DNA of 5,879 nt from Thiobacillaceae bacterium (GTDB taxonomy: Bacteria; Pseudomonadota; Gammaproteobacteria; Burkholderiales; Thiobacillaceae), in the NCBI GenBank assembly GCA_024643305.1, contig JAHENE010000132.1, positions 1 through 5,879 of the forward strand. Direction: 5' to 3'. This document shows, piece after piece, positions 1-5,879 of the stretch. The notes below the pieces were generated by a model. The model saw only the letters and a program-made list of their open reading frames with translations, searched no databases and was not told the DNA's origin. How positions within the stretch are numbered: the stretch's first letter is position 1; the number at the start of each line of letters is the position of its first letter. The position numbers were made by a program, and so were the translations under genes.

Positions 1-1964
1 TCCACTTCCATCGCCCGCCCTTCGCAATCCAACGGTACCGAAAGCTGGCCTGCCACGCGTACGATCAGCCCACGCCAGTCATCGAGCAAATCCGCAAAAC
101 GGACAAAGGCGACATCGGCACAGTTCGCTGAAAACTCCACAACGTGCCGCATATAGCTCTGCCAGAGCTTCAGACCCTCAGCGATACCCATATCGCCGCG
201 TGCATGCAACGACTGCGCGACTTCGAGGGGGTTCCGGATGGGCACCACATAGACAGGCCGATAACCCGCCGCGACAAGTGCACGGTGCCATAACGGTATC
301 AGGACGCAGATCCGCGGATCCTTGATCAGGATGGTGTCGGCATTGCCATATTCCGTAGCCAGTAACGCCCGGGCGTCCTCGATGAACGCCTCAACCAACC
401 CCCCTTCTTCGGGCAGTTCAAAATCCACTTTATTCCAGGCCCCGCCCAACTGAGTCAACATCCGATCGTTCAGCTCTATGACGTTCTCAGGTTCCCAGAA
501 ACCGCGGGCATTGACCTCAAGCTTCGCTGGCCGCAAGTTCTTTGGTAAGTAGGCCCCGCACAGATTCAGCACCCTGGACAGCGCCGAGGTTCCGCTGCGA
601 TGCATTCCCAAAACCACCAGTGCAGTCCTGCCCTTCCTGCCCCGTGAGTCCGCCGTGTCTTCCCCAGCTTTGCTTGCTTCCGCCTCGGCAAGCAGGTCAC
701 GCGCCAGTTCCCGCAAGGTGGACACGGGAAGCAGGTGCCCGAAACCACTTTCCAGGGCCCATTTCAGCGCCAACAATCGGTTATCAGGCGACTGGGGGGC
801 AAGGGCATTCGCACACCCCGAGCCTGACAAGGTATCGGCGAGACACTGACCCACGATCTGGTCCCGCTCCTGCCGCTCCATTTGCTGCACCTGGATATTG
901 GCGCCGCCCGCCAGATCGCGACAAAAATATAGTGGCTCCCTTACGACCAAAGGCTCGGCAAGCGCAACCGCCCGGAGGCAAAAATCCCAGCCATGGTTGC
1001 AGACAAAATCGCGGAATCCGCCCAGCGTCTGAAAAAAGGCGCGCTCGACGAAGATATTGCCGCTCGAGATTGCTGCATTACCGGCGAGAAACGCGAAACT
1101 GTTCGATGTCTTTCCAAGGAGCGCATGCTGTTTCTGTCGGAAAACGTCAGCGGGGCCCGACGTCCTGTCATCCAGCTTACCTTCGCTCGCCTCTCGAACG
1201 AGTGAAAACCCCCAACGCGCCTCGCGTTGTGCGATCTCGTCAACGAGACGGGCAATGCGGTCGGGGGCATAACGGTCATTGGCGTCCAGAAATGCCAGAT
1301 AACTGCCTTGGGCCAGCGCCGCGCCCTCATTAAAGGCCATCGGGATGGTGCTGTCTTCAAGGCAAACGAAGCGTGTCGGCAGTTGCACCTCGTCCAAACA
1401 CGCCTGGACAACTTTCCGGGTTTCATCCGCCGGGCAGAGAACAATGAGTTCGATGTTCGGATAGGTCTGTCTGGCCACCGAGAGCACAGACTCCGCCACA
1501 TGAGCACCATGCGGCGACACGGCCATCACCACGCTGACCAGAGGGGGGTCCCCGCCGACTTCCTGCCGACGAAGGGATGCCTCCCACGCAACGAAATCCT
1601 CAAGCAATTGTGCTTGCCTGCGGTTTGTCTTTGAAGTGAGCATTCTGGCCAAAGCTGCCTGGAGGCTGGCACGTGCTTTCGGAATCGCCCATTCGGTCTT
1701 TTCCGTGGTTTCCAGCAATATTTCCAGGGCCTCACGGTAACGCAAGCGCGACATGAGCAAAATGCCCAGCAAACGACTCACCCCCAGATCATCCGGGTTC
1801 TCTGCCAAGGCAGTGCGATACAGCGCTTCCGCCTTCGCAAGGGCTCCGGCATTATGCGCGTCCAATGCTTCTAACCGAGGCGACAAGTCACGCGCAACCG
1901 ACCCACAGCAGTGTTTGAATCTGCGACCGCTACCGCATGAACAGGGACTGTTTCTAGAAATCAT
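1..1964 (-). CDS. SEC-C / TPR / family-2 glycosyltransferase / sulfotransferase fusion protein (C-terminus cut by window edge)
   Basis: I translated this frame codon by codon; it is open from ATG 1964-1962 to the left edge (654 codons), and an in-frame TGA eight codons upstream (1991-1989) supports this start. Residues 7-20 are a SEC-C zinc-binding motif (PCSCGSGRRFKHCC; C8, C10, C19 and C20 or H18). Residues about 28-110 are Ala/Leu-rich TPR-like helices (ALYRTALAENPDD). From about residue 140 there is a GT-A family-2 glycosyltransferase domain: LVSVVMAVSP, YPNIELIVL, the DxD-like FLDANDRY (D227, D230) and HGWDFCLR near 327. From about 447 there is a sulfotransferase domain: 5'-phosphosulfate loop GMHRSGTSAL (453-462), KDPR (548-551) and 3'-phosphate site IRNPLEVAQSL (576-586). 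It probably transfers a sugar and a sulfate (PAPS donor) onto a surface glycan or glycoprotein; the acceptor is unknown. No signal peptide or membrane segment is seen, so it is probably cytoplasmic. The ribosome binding site is weak (AAAGAAG abutting the ATG). It diverges from the ThDP-enzyme operon. Confidence 0.9.
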   Translation of the reverse strand, partial: MISRNSPCSCGSGRRFKHCCGSVARDLSPRLEALDAHNAGALAKAEALYRTALAENPDDLGVSRLLGILLMSRLRYREALEILLETTEKTEWAIPKARASLQAALARMLTSKTNRRQAQLLEDFVAWEASLRRQEVGGDPPLVSVVMAVSPHGAHVAESVLSVARQTYPNIELIVLCPADETRKVVQACLDEVQLPTRFVCLEDSTIPMAFNEGAALAQGSYLAFLDANDRYAPDRIARLVDEIAQREARWGFSLVREASEGKLDDRTSGPADVFRQKQHALLGKTSNSFAFLAGNAAISSGNIFVERAFFQTLGGFRDFVCNHGWDFCLRAVALAEPLVVREPLYFCRDLAGGANIQVQQMERQERDQIVGQCLADTLSGSGCANALAPQSPDNRLLALKWALESGFGHLLPVSTLRELARDLLAEAEASKAGEDTADSRGRKGRTALVVLGMHRSGTSALSRVLNLCGAYLPKNLRPAKLEVNARGFWEPENVIELNDRMLTQLGGAWNKVDFELPEEGGLVEAFIEDARALLATEYGNADTILIKDPRICVLIPLWHRALVAAGYRPVYVVPIRNPLEVAQSLHARGDMGIAEGLKLWQSYMRHVVEFSANCADVAFVRFADLLDDWRGLIVRVAGQLSVPLDCEGRAMEV

Positions 1965-2014
1965 CTTCTTTGCTTGTTTACTTCTCTGTCAGCCTGACCT
2001 TATTTTCCATTGCC

Positions 2015-2026
2015 TAGCCATGGCTA
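2015..2026. repeat. 12-bp perfect palindrome TAGCCATGGCTA, possible operator
   Basis: TAGCCATGGCTA equals its own reverse complement. It lies 51-62 bp upstream of the minus-strand start codon, a position where a dimeric regulator could act on the fusion gene. No regulator is encoded in the window and no second copy was noticed, so a chance palindrome is quite possible. Confidence 0.3.
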
Positions 2027-2135
2027 CGTGCCCTTACCTATGCCAGTGGGGGATGCACAAGTTTTCTTTTGACCTGCGTTCGAAATTTGCGTCCACTCAC
2101 CATTTAAGCTTCATGTTCAACTCTACCAGATGCGT

Positions 2136-2159
2136 AAAAACCCCTAATAAGCGGGCTTT
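2136..2159 (-). terminator. Degenerate rho-independent terminator-like hairpin
   Basis: Read on the minus strand, AAAGCCCGC - TTATTA - GGGGTTTTT can form a stem of eight pairs with one bulged G and one G-U pair, a six-base loop, and a T run merging into the stem. This resembles the common AAAGCCCGC(N)GCGGGCTTT terminator, slightly decayed. On the plus strand the stem is weaker (an A-C mismatch). It lies about 170 bp upstream of the minus-strand gene with no visible gene for it to end, so it may be a relic, a leader element or a block to antisense transcription. Confidence 0.35.
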
Positions 2160-2288
2160 GGTTTGCCTGCTCGAAATTCATTTGTAATGCATGGATTCCA
2201 TACGGCTACTCGCAAAAAAACAAAAACAGGATTCGATAACCCGTCAAAGGTTTCCCAACCGCCCGAGTTGTGCTCAAATCGGGCTCTT

Positions 2289-2314
2289 CCGTTTCACGCC
2301 AACATCCGAAACGG
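2289..2314 (+). repeat. Small hairpin upstream of the ThDP-enzyme gene
   Basis: CCGTTTC (2289-2295) and GAAACGG (2308-2314) are perfect 7-base inverted repeats separated by 12 bases. The hairpin sits 39 bp before the chosen ATG, so it could lie in the 5' leader of the operon or form a protein-binding site. There is no T run after it, so it is not a terminator. Function is unknown. Confidence 0.3.
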
Positions 2315-2353
2315 GCCGGGGAGAATTCCTGGCACAAGATTTATACAAAGCAA

Positions 2354-4021
2354 ATGAACATACCCGTCAGTGAACTGATCGTCAGATACATGGAGCACCT
2401 GGGTGTCGACTGCATTTTCGGCATCCCCGGCTCGCACATCCTGCCCGTTTACGACGCGCTCTACGATTCCAAAATCAAGAGCATGCTGGTCAAACACGAG
2501 CAGGCTGCAGCCTTCATGGCCGGCGGCCATGCCCGGGTCACGGGCGGCGTCGGCGCCTGCATCACCACGGCCGGGCCGGGGGCGACCAACCTCGTTACCG
2601 CCATTGCCAGCGCCTATGCCGACCACCTGCCCGTGCTCGCCATCACCGGCGAGGCGCCCACCTACATCTTCGGCAAGGGCGGCCTGCAGGAAAGCTCGGG
2701 CGAAGGCGGCGCCATCGACCAAGTGGCCCTGTTCGCCGGCATCACCCGCTACCACAAGCTGGTCGAGCGCACCGACTACCTGGGCACCGTGCTCAACCAG
2801 GCCGCCAAGCACCTGCAATCCAAAACGCCCGGTCCGGTGGTGTTGAGCATTCCCTACAACATCCAGAAAGAACTGGTGGATGACAGCATCCTCGATGACA
2901 TCACCTTCAGCCGCGCCAACACCGAATGCTTCATCGCCGACGCCCACATCGACAAGACCCTCGCGCTGCTGAAAGAGGCCAAGAAACCGCTGATCATCGC
3001 CGGCTATGGCTGCATTCGTTCCAACGCACAAGAAGCCTTGAGCCGCATCTGTGAACGGCTCAACATCCCGGTCACCAGCAGTTTGAAAGCAAAAGGCGCG
3101 GTCGACGAACGCTCGACGCTAGCGTTGGGCAGCCTCGGCGTCACTTCCGGCGGCCATGCCCTGCGCTATCTGGAACAGGAAGCCGACCTGGTGCTGGTGC
3201 TGGGCGCGGGCTTCAACGAGCGCACCAGCTATGTGTGGGACAAAAACCTGCTGGCCGGCAAGAAGCTGATCCAGGTCGACAACAGCGCCCAGCAACTGGA
3301 AAAGGTCTTCCGCGCCGACCTCACGGTGCATGCCGACCTGGGCGCCTATTTGAAAGCGCTCGATACCGCCTTGCAAACGCAGAACCTTCCGGCCAAGGCG
3401 CCGGTGGATGTCGCCGCCTTCATCAAAAACGCGCAGAAGCAATCCGACGATGCCGGCGAGACCATCTTCGACGAGAAATTCGACCAGGTGCGCGCCTTTT
3501 ACGGCTGGCTGGAAAAACAGTTTCCGGAAGGCCTGGTCATGTTCGACGACAACATCGTCTTCGCGCAAAACTTCTACCGCGTATCCAGCAAGGACCGCTT
3601 CTACCCCAACACCGGCATCTCGTCGCTGGGCCATGCCATCCCCGCTGCCATCGGTGCCGGCTGCGCCATCAAGCAGCCCCTGTTCGCCGTCATCGGCGAC
3701 GGCGGCTTCCACATGTGCGCCATGGAGATCATGACCGCGGTCAACTACAACATCCCGCTCAACGTGGTGCTGTTCAACAACAACACCATGGGTCTCATCC
3801 GCAAGAACCAGCACCACCTCTACCAGGACCGCTTCATCGACTGCGACTTCACCAATCCGGATTACGCGCTGCTGGCCCAATCCTTCGGCATCAATCACGT
3901 GCGGGTGGATAACGAACAGGACCTGGACAAACTGGCGGCGCTCGATTTCCGCCAGGGCATCAACCTCATCGAGGTCATGATCGATCAGGATGCCTACCCC
4001 AACTACTCATCGCGCCGCTAG
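2354..4021 (+). CDS. Thiamine-diphosphate-dependent enzyme, acetolactate synthase-like fold (substrate unknown)
   Basis: This 555-residue protein has the three-domain layout of the acetolactate synthase/pyruvate decarboxylase superfamily. The N-terminal pyrimidine-binding domain (about 1-165) carries the cofactor-activating glutamate E49 in VKHEQAAAF, then GPGATN (74-79) and GLQE (110-113). The central domain (about 190-325) includes GAGFNERT. The C-terminal pyrophosphate-binding domain (about 385-530) carries the metal/ThDP motif GDGGF (448-452) to FNNN (474-477). Such enzymes decarboxylate 2-keto acids and often add the product to an acceptor. IPYN (166-169) has Tyr where biosynthetic acetolactate synthases usually have Lys (LPKD) and catabolic ones Gln, and no small regulatory subunit follows, so branched-chain amino acid synthesis is unlikely. 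A role in unusual-sugar synthesis (compare YerE) is inferred from neighbours. The frame also extends to GTG 2270, but those 28 residues lack family character, and the PYR domain begins at MNIPVSELIV. The ribosome binding site before 2354 is weak (AAAG). Confidence 0.9.
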   Translation: MNIPVSELIVRYMEHLGVDCIFGIPGSHILPVYDALYDSKIKSMLVKHEQAAAFMAGGHARVTGGVGACITTAGPGATNLVTAIASAYADHLPVLAITGEAPTYIFGKGGLQESSGEGGAIDQVALFAGITRYHKLVERTDYLGTVLNQAAKHLQSKTPGPVVLSIPYNIQKELVDDSILDDITFSRANTECFIADAHIDKTLALLKEAKKPLIIAGYGCIRSNAQEALSRICERLNIPVTSSLKAKGAVDERSTLALGSLGVTSGGHALRYLEQEADLVLVLGAGFNERTSYVWDKNLLAGKKLIQVDNSAQQLEKVFRADLTVHADLGAYLKALDTALQTQNLPAKAPVDVAAFIKNAQKQSDDAGETIFDEKFDQVRAFYGWLEKQFPEGLVMFDDNIVFAQNFYRVSSKDRFYPNTGISSLGHAIPAAIGAGCAIKQPLFAVIGDGGFHMCAMEIMTAVNYNIPLNVVLFNNNTMGLIRKNQHHLYQDRFIDCDFTNPDYALLAQSFGINHVRVDNEQDLDKLAALDFRQGINLIEVMIDQDAYPNYSSRR

Positions 4022-4044
4022 CGGAGCACTATAAAAAGTAACGC

Positions 4045-5739
4045 ATGAGCGGTTTGACTACCACGCAGCTGGAACAAGCCATGTGGTCAGACGGGGCAGA
4101 CTTCTATGCGCTGCTGGCCGACTACCAAGCCCTGTTCCGCGAGCAGGAAGCGCTCATTCAACAAAGCGGCAAAGATGACCGCCACGACTTCATCCTCGGC
4201 ATCCCCATCGCAGACCGCCCACCCCACCTGCGCGCCTGCCTGGAAAGCCTCTATCAGGTCTGCCAACTCTACAACTACGGCGGCAAGACCAACGGCGTGT
4301 GGAACAAGATCCAGGTCGTCGTCGCCGAGGACAGCCGCGATGAGGCCAACATCCGCCGCGACATCGAACTGGTGGAGGAATACCGGCAGAAAGGCCTGCA
4401 GGTCCATCACTTCGGCCTGGATGAACAGTACGACCTGCTGCACGCGCTGCCTGAAGACAAGCGCGAACACCTGGGCCATCTGCTCACCACCCAACCACGA
4501 GAAAAGTTTTACCTCAAGGGCCAGGCCGCCAACCGCAACCTCAGCTACCTCAAGTTCCTGCAGCTGACCCAAAACAAGGACCGCACGCTGTATTACCTGG
4601 TCGACAGCGACCAGAGCTTTTGCGTCAACCGCCAAACAGAGACTGGCGAAGAGGCGGTATACGCGCTGAACTACTTCCACACCATCGACCAAATCTTCCG
4701 CAGCACTGACACCCTCATGCTCACCGGCAAGATGGTGGGCGACCCACCGGTATCGCCCTCGGTAATGGCCGCCAACTTCCTCGACGATGTCAGCGCCTAC
4801 TTCACCCGCCTGGGCCAACTGGCTGGAATCCAGTCCTGCCAGTTTCACGGCGCACAGCAAAAGCCGGGCGATGCGGCCTATCACGACCTGGCCGGGCTCT
4901 TCGGCTTCGAGCACAAGCAGGCCAGCTTCGATTACGCATGCAGGCTTTCCGGCAACCACGACCATGTCGCGTGTCTCACCGATTTTGCCAGTCGGCTCAA
5001 CGCCTTCTTCTTCGGCGAGCACCTCACGCGCAAGACCTGGTTCGACTATGGAAAAGGTTTCAGCCAGCTCAGCCCCGCGCGCACCATCTACCCCGGCAAC
5101 TACATCGTCAACTACGCCGGGCTCAAATACGTCATCCCCTTCGGGCATTTGCGCCTGAGAATGTCCGGCCCCACCGCCGGGCGGCTGATCGCCGCCGAGA
5201 TCGGGCCGCGCTTTGCCTCCTTCAACATGCCCAACCTGCACCGGCGCACCACCGAGGCCGGGCTTGCCGACGACTTCCGCCCTGGCGTGGAAATCGGCCA
5301 GGAAAGCATCGACCTCGGCAACGAATTCGAGCGCCAGTTCTTCGGCGACCTGATGCTGTTTTCCACCGAAGAACTGGTAAAGCAGGCAGACGTGAACCAG
5401 CCCTTCGCCCGCGAAGCGGTCGAGGCCGTCATCGATCAAAAAGAAGCCGAGATGCTGGCGCTGTATCGGCAAAAACACGAGGCCATCGTGCAAAAGAACC
5501 GGCAATTGAACGAACGGGTGTTCAAGGCCGGGCATTGGTGGCTACATTCGCCAGAAGTGGCGAATGCATTAGGGCAGCTGCGTGCCTTCATCGACAACAT
5601 CGACCGCAACTTTGGCGAGCACGCCCCGGCCTGGCAGCAGATTCAATCCAGCGAGCACCGCGCCCAGCGCAAGCAGCAGATCGTCGAGGCCTTGCTTAAT
5701 TACCGCTCGGAGCGAAATGCGTGGGACAGCCTGTTCTGA
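4045..5739 (+). CDS. GT-A glycosyltransferase-like protein of unrecognised family
   Basis: I do not recognise the family of this 564-residue protein, but its N-terminal half looks like a nucleotide-sugar GT-A fold: HDFILGIPIADRPPHLRACL (47-66) resembles the first strand and helix of family-2 transferases, VVVAEDSRD (91-99) the second strand with acidic residues, and YYLVDSDQSF (182-191) the metal-binding DxD motif (D187, D189). Further on are GNHDH (303-307), a possible catalytic or metal-binding cluster, and the aromatic YPGNYIVNYAG (349-359). Residues about 442-495 are charged and strongly helical, possibly coiled-coil, followed by GHWWLH (496-501). No signal peptide or clear membrane helix is seen, so it is probably cytoplasmic. 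It starts 23 bp after the ThDP-enzyme stop codon, with a weak AAAAAG ribosome site 6 bp before the ATG (GGAG at 4023-4026 is rather far), so the two genes are very likely co-transcribed. The sugar donor and acceptor cannot be read from the sequence. Confidence 0.8.
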   Translation: MSGLTTTQLEQAMWSDGADFYALLADYQALFREQEALIQQSGKDDRHDFILGIPIADRPPHLRACLESLYQVCQLYNYGGKTNGVWNKIQVVVAEDSRDEANIRRDIELVEEYRQKGLQVHHFGLDEQYDLLHALPEDKREHLGHLLTTQPREKFYLKGQAANRNLSYLKFLQLTQNKDRTLYYLVDSDQSFCVNRQTETGEEAVYALNYFHTIDQIFRSTDTLMLTGKMVGDPPVSPSVMAANFLDDVSAYFTRLGQLAGIQSCQFHGAQQKPGDAAYHDLAGLFGFEHKQASFDYACRLSGNHDHVACLTDFASRLNAFFFGEHLTRKTWFDYGKGFSQLSPARTIYPGNYIVNYAGLKYVIPFGHLRLRMSGPTAGRLIAAEIGPRFASFNMPNLHRRTTEAGLADDFRPGVEIGQESIDLGNEFERQFFGDLMLFSTEELVKQADVNQPFAREAVEAVIDQKEAEMLALYRQKHEAIVQKNRQLNERVFKAGHWWLHSPEVANALGQLRAFIDNIDRNFGEHAPAWQQIQSSEHRAQRKQQIVEALLNYRSERNAWDSLF

Positions 5740-5746
5740 CAGGTTA

Positions 5747-5846
5747 TTCCATTTCCAGATTGAAAAGATCGCGAAGGCGAGCCGCAGACAGTGCTGTAGC
5801 ACGGCAAGGCGAAAGCGACAAAGAGATTTTCAATCTGGAAACGGAA
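5747..5846. mobile_element. 100-bp palindromic MITE-like element
   Basis: The ends are 20-bp inverted repeats: 5747-5766 (TTCCATTTCCAGATTGAAAA) and 5827-5846, whose reverse complement differs only at the fifth base (G for A). TTA lies directly outside both ends (5744-5746 and 5847-5849), consistent with a 3-bp target duplication. The interior has nested complementary pieces: TCGC 5769-5772 with GCGA 5815-5818, GCCG 5781-5784 with CGGC 5802-5805, or alternatively GTGC/GCAC around a TGTA loop (5791-5802). It encodes no transposase, so it would be moved by one in trans. It starts 7 bp after the stop codon of the GT-like gene and could also fold in the transcript and affect mRNA end formation or stability. 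No second copy is in the window, so repeat status in the genome is inferred from structure. Confidence 0.6.
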
Positions 5847-5864
5847 TTAGCCATAGACCGCATC

Positions 5865-5879
5865 ATGGTCGCCGACATT
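5865..5879 (+). CDS. Possible 5' end of a third operon gene
   Basis: ATG at 5865 begins MVADI and runs off the right edge. The same frame upstream is open back through the palindromic element (NLETELAIDRIMVADI reads plausibly as protein) as far as GTG 5721, which has GGAG 8 bp before it and would overlap the GT-like gene by 19 bp. Without the element plus one TTA, this frame would instead join ATG 5717. The true start therefore cannot be fixed, and only a few codons are visible. No function can be suggested. Confidence 0.25.

Larger units (their letters stand above)
1965..2353. other. Divergent intergenic region without a convincing gene
   Basis: This 389-bp spacer separates the start of the minus-strand fusion gene from the start of the plus-strand ThDP-enzyme gene, so it should carry promoters for both directions. 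It is visibly richer in A/T than the flanking genes, with runs such as the A-rich tract at 2214-2226. Reading frames crossing it (for example plus 1753-2187 and 2163-2357) have no recognisable protein features and partly lie opposite the fusion gene. I found no good sigma-70 box pair. The best plus-strand candidate, TTGCCT at about 2164 with TAATGC 16 bp later, is poor. It contains a 12-bp palindrome, a terminator-like hairpin and a small hairpin near the right end, listed separately. Confidence 0.7.

Noticed and set aside
542..1634. Plus-strand frames opposite the fusion gene (542-1333, 1227-1634)
   Set aside because: They are shadows of the open, domain-bearing minus-strand frame and have low-complexity, unfamiliar translations.
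2050..2140. tRNA/tmRNA-like stretch on the minus strand (GGTAGAG, later AATTTCGAACGCAGG)
   Set aside because: It superficially resembles a tmRNA 3' end, but no T-stem, acceptor stem or CCA end can be formed.
2191..2201. 11-bp inverted repeat ATGGATTCCAT
   Set aside because: It is short, lacks any second copy or promoter context, and is likely to be chance.
2330..2345. Sigma-54-like promoter (TGGCAC, 5 bp, TTATA) before the ThDP gene
   Set aside because: The -24 half and the spacing fit, but the nearly invariant GC of the -12 element is absent and the leader would be only a few bases long.
2270..2353. N-terminal extension of the ThDP enzyme from GTG 2270
   Set aside because: The 28 added residues have no similarity to the family, and they cover the hairpin and intergenic sequence. 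The PYR domain begins naturally at ATG 2354.
4087..5535. Long minus-strand open frame (482 codons) opposite the GT-like gene
   Set aside because: It is typical antisense shadowing in GC-rich coding DNA. Its translation is Val/Ala/Gly-rich without motifs, while the plus strand has GT-A motifs and operon spacing.
5747..5846. Palindromic element as a plain rho-independent terminator
   Set aside because: The 60-base gap between the arms and the absence of a T run after the right arm do not fit a classical terminator, although an effect on mRNA ends is possible.

Overview
The window looks like part of an accessory glycan or cell-surface biosynthesis locus from a moderately GC-rich bacterium. The protein types (a SEC-C/TPR/glycosyltransferase/sulfotransferase fusion and an acetolactate-synthase-fold enzyme next to a glycosyltransferase-like protein) and the codon use fit Pseudomonadota, perhaps a betaproteobacterium. 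That placement is a guess, because no taxonomic marker gene is present.

Layout. Positions 1-1964 (minus strand) hold one uninterrupted reading frame that starts at 1964 and runs off the left edge. Its 654 visible codons encode an N-terminal zinc-binding SEC-C motif, a TPR-like helical stretch, a family-2 (GT-A) glycosyltransferase domain and a PAPS-type sulfotransferase domain. Positions 1965-2353 form a divergent, AT-richer intergenic region with no convincing gene. It holds a 12-bp perfect palindrome, a degenerate terminator-like hairpin and a small hairpin near the right-hand gene. Positions 2354-4021 (plus) encode a complete thiamine-diphosphate (ThDP) dependent enzyme of the acetolactate synthase/pyruvate decarboxylase superfamily. 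Positions 4045-5739 (plus) encode a 564-residue protein with GT-A glycosyltransferase-like motifs. It follows the ThDP gene after 23 bp and is almost certainly in the same operon. Positions 5747-5846 are a compact 100-bp palindromic element with 20-bp terminal inverted repeats (19/20 identical) flanked by TTA on both sides, resembling a MITE. A further gene may begin at or across this element, but only its first codons would be visible.

How the parts may work together (inference). The ThDP enzyme would make a C-C bond or decarboxylate a 2-keto acid, for example to build an unusual branched sugar or acyl donor. The GT-like protein would use or transfer the product. The divergent fusion protein would add a sugar and sulfate it. 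No substrate can be read from the sequence. The best candidates for something undescribed are the ThDP/GT-like gene pair, the four-module minus-strand protein, and the 100-bp element inserted at the downstream end of the operon.
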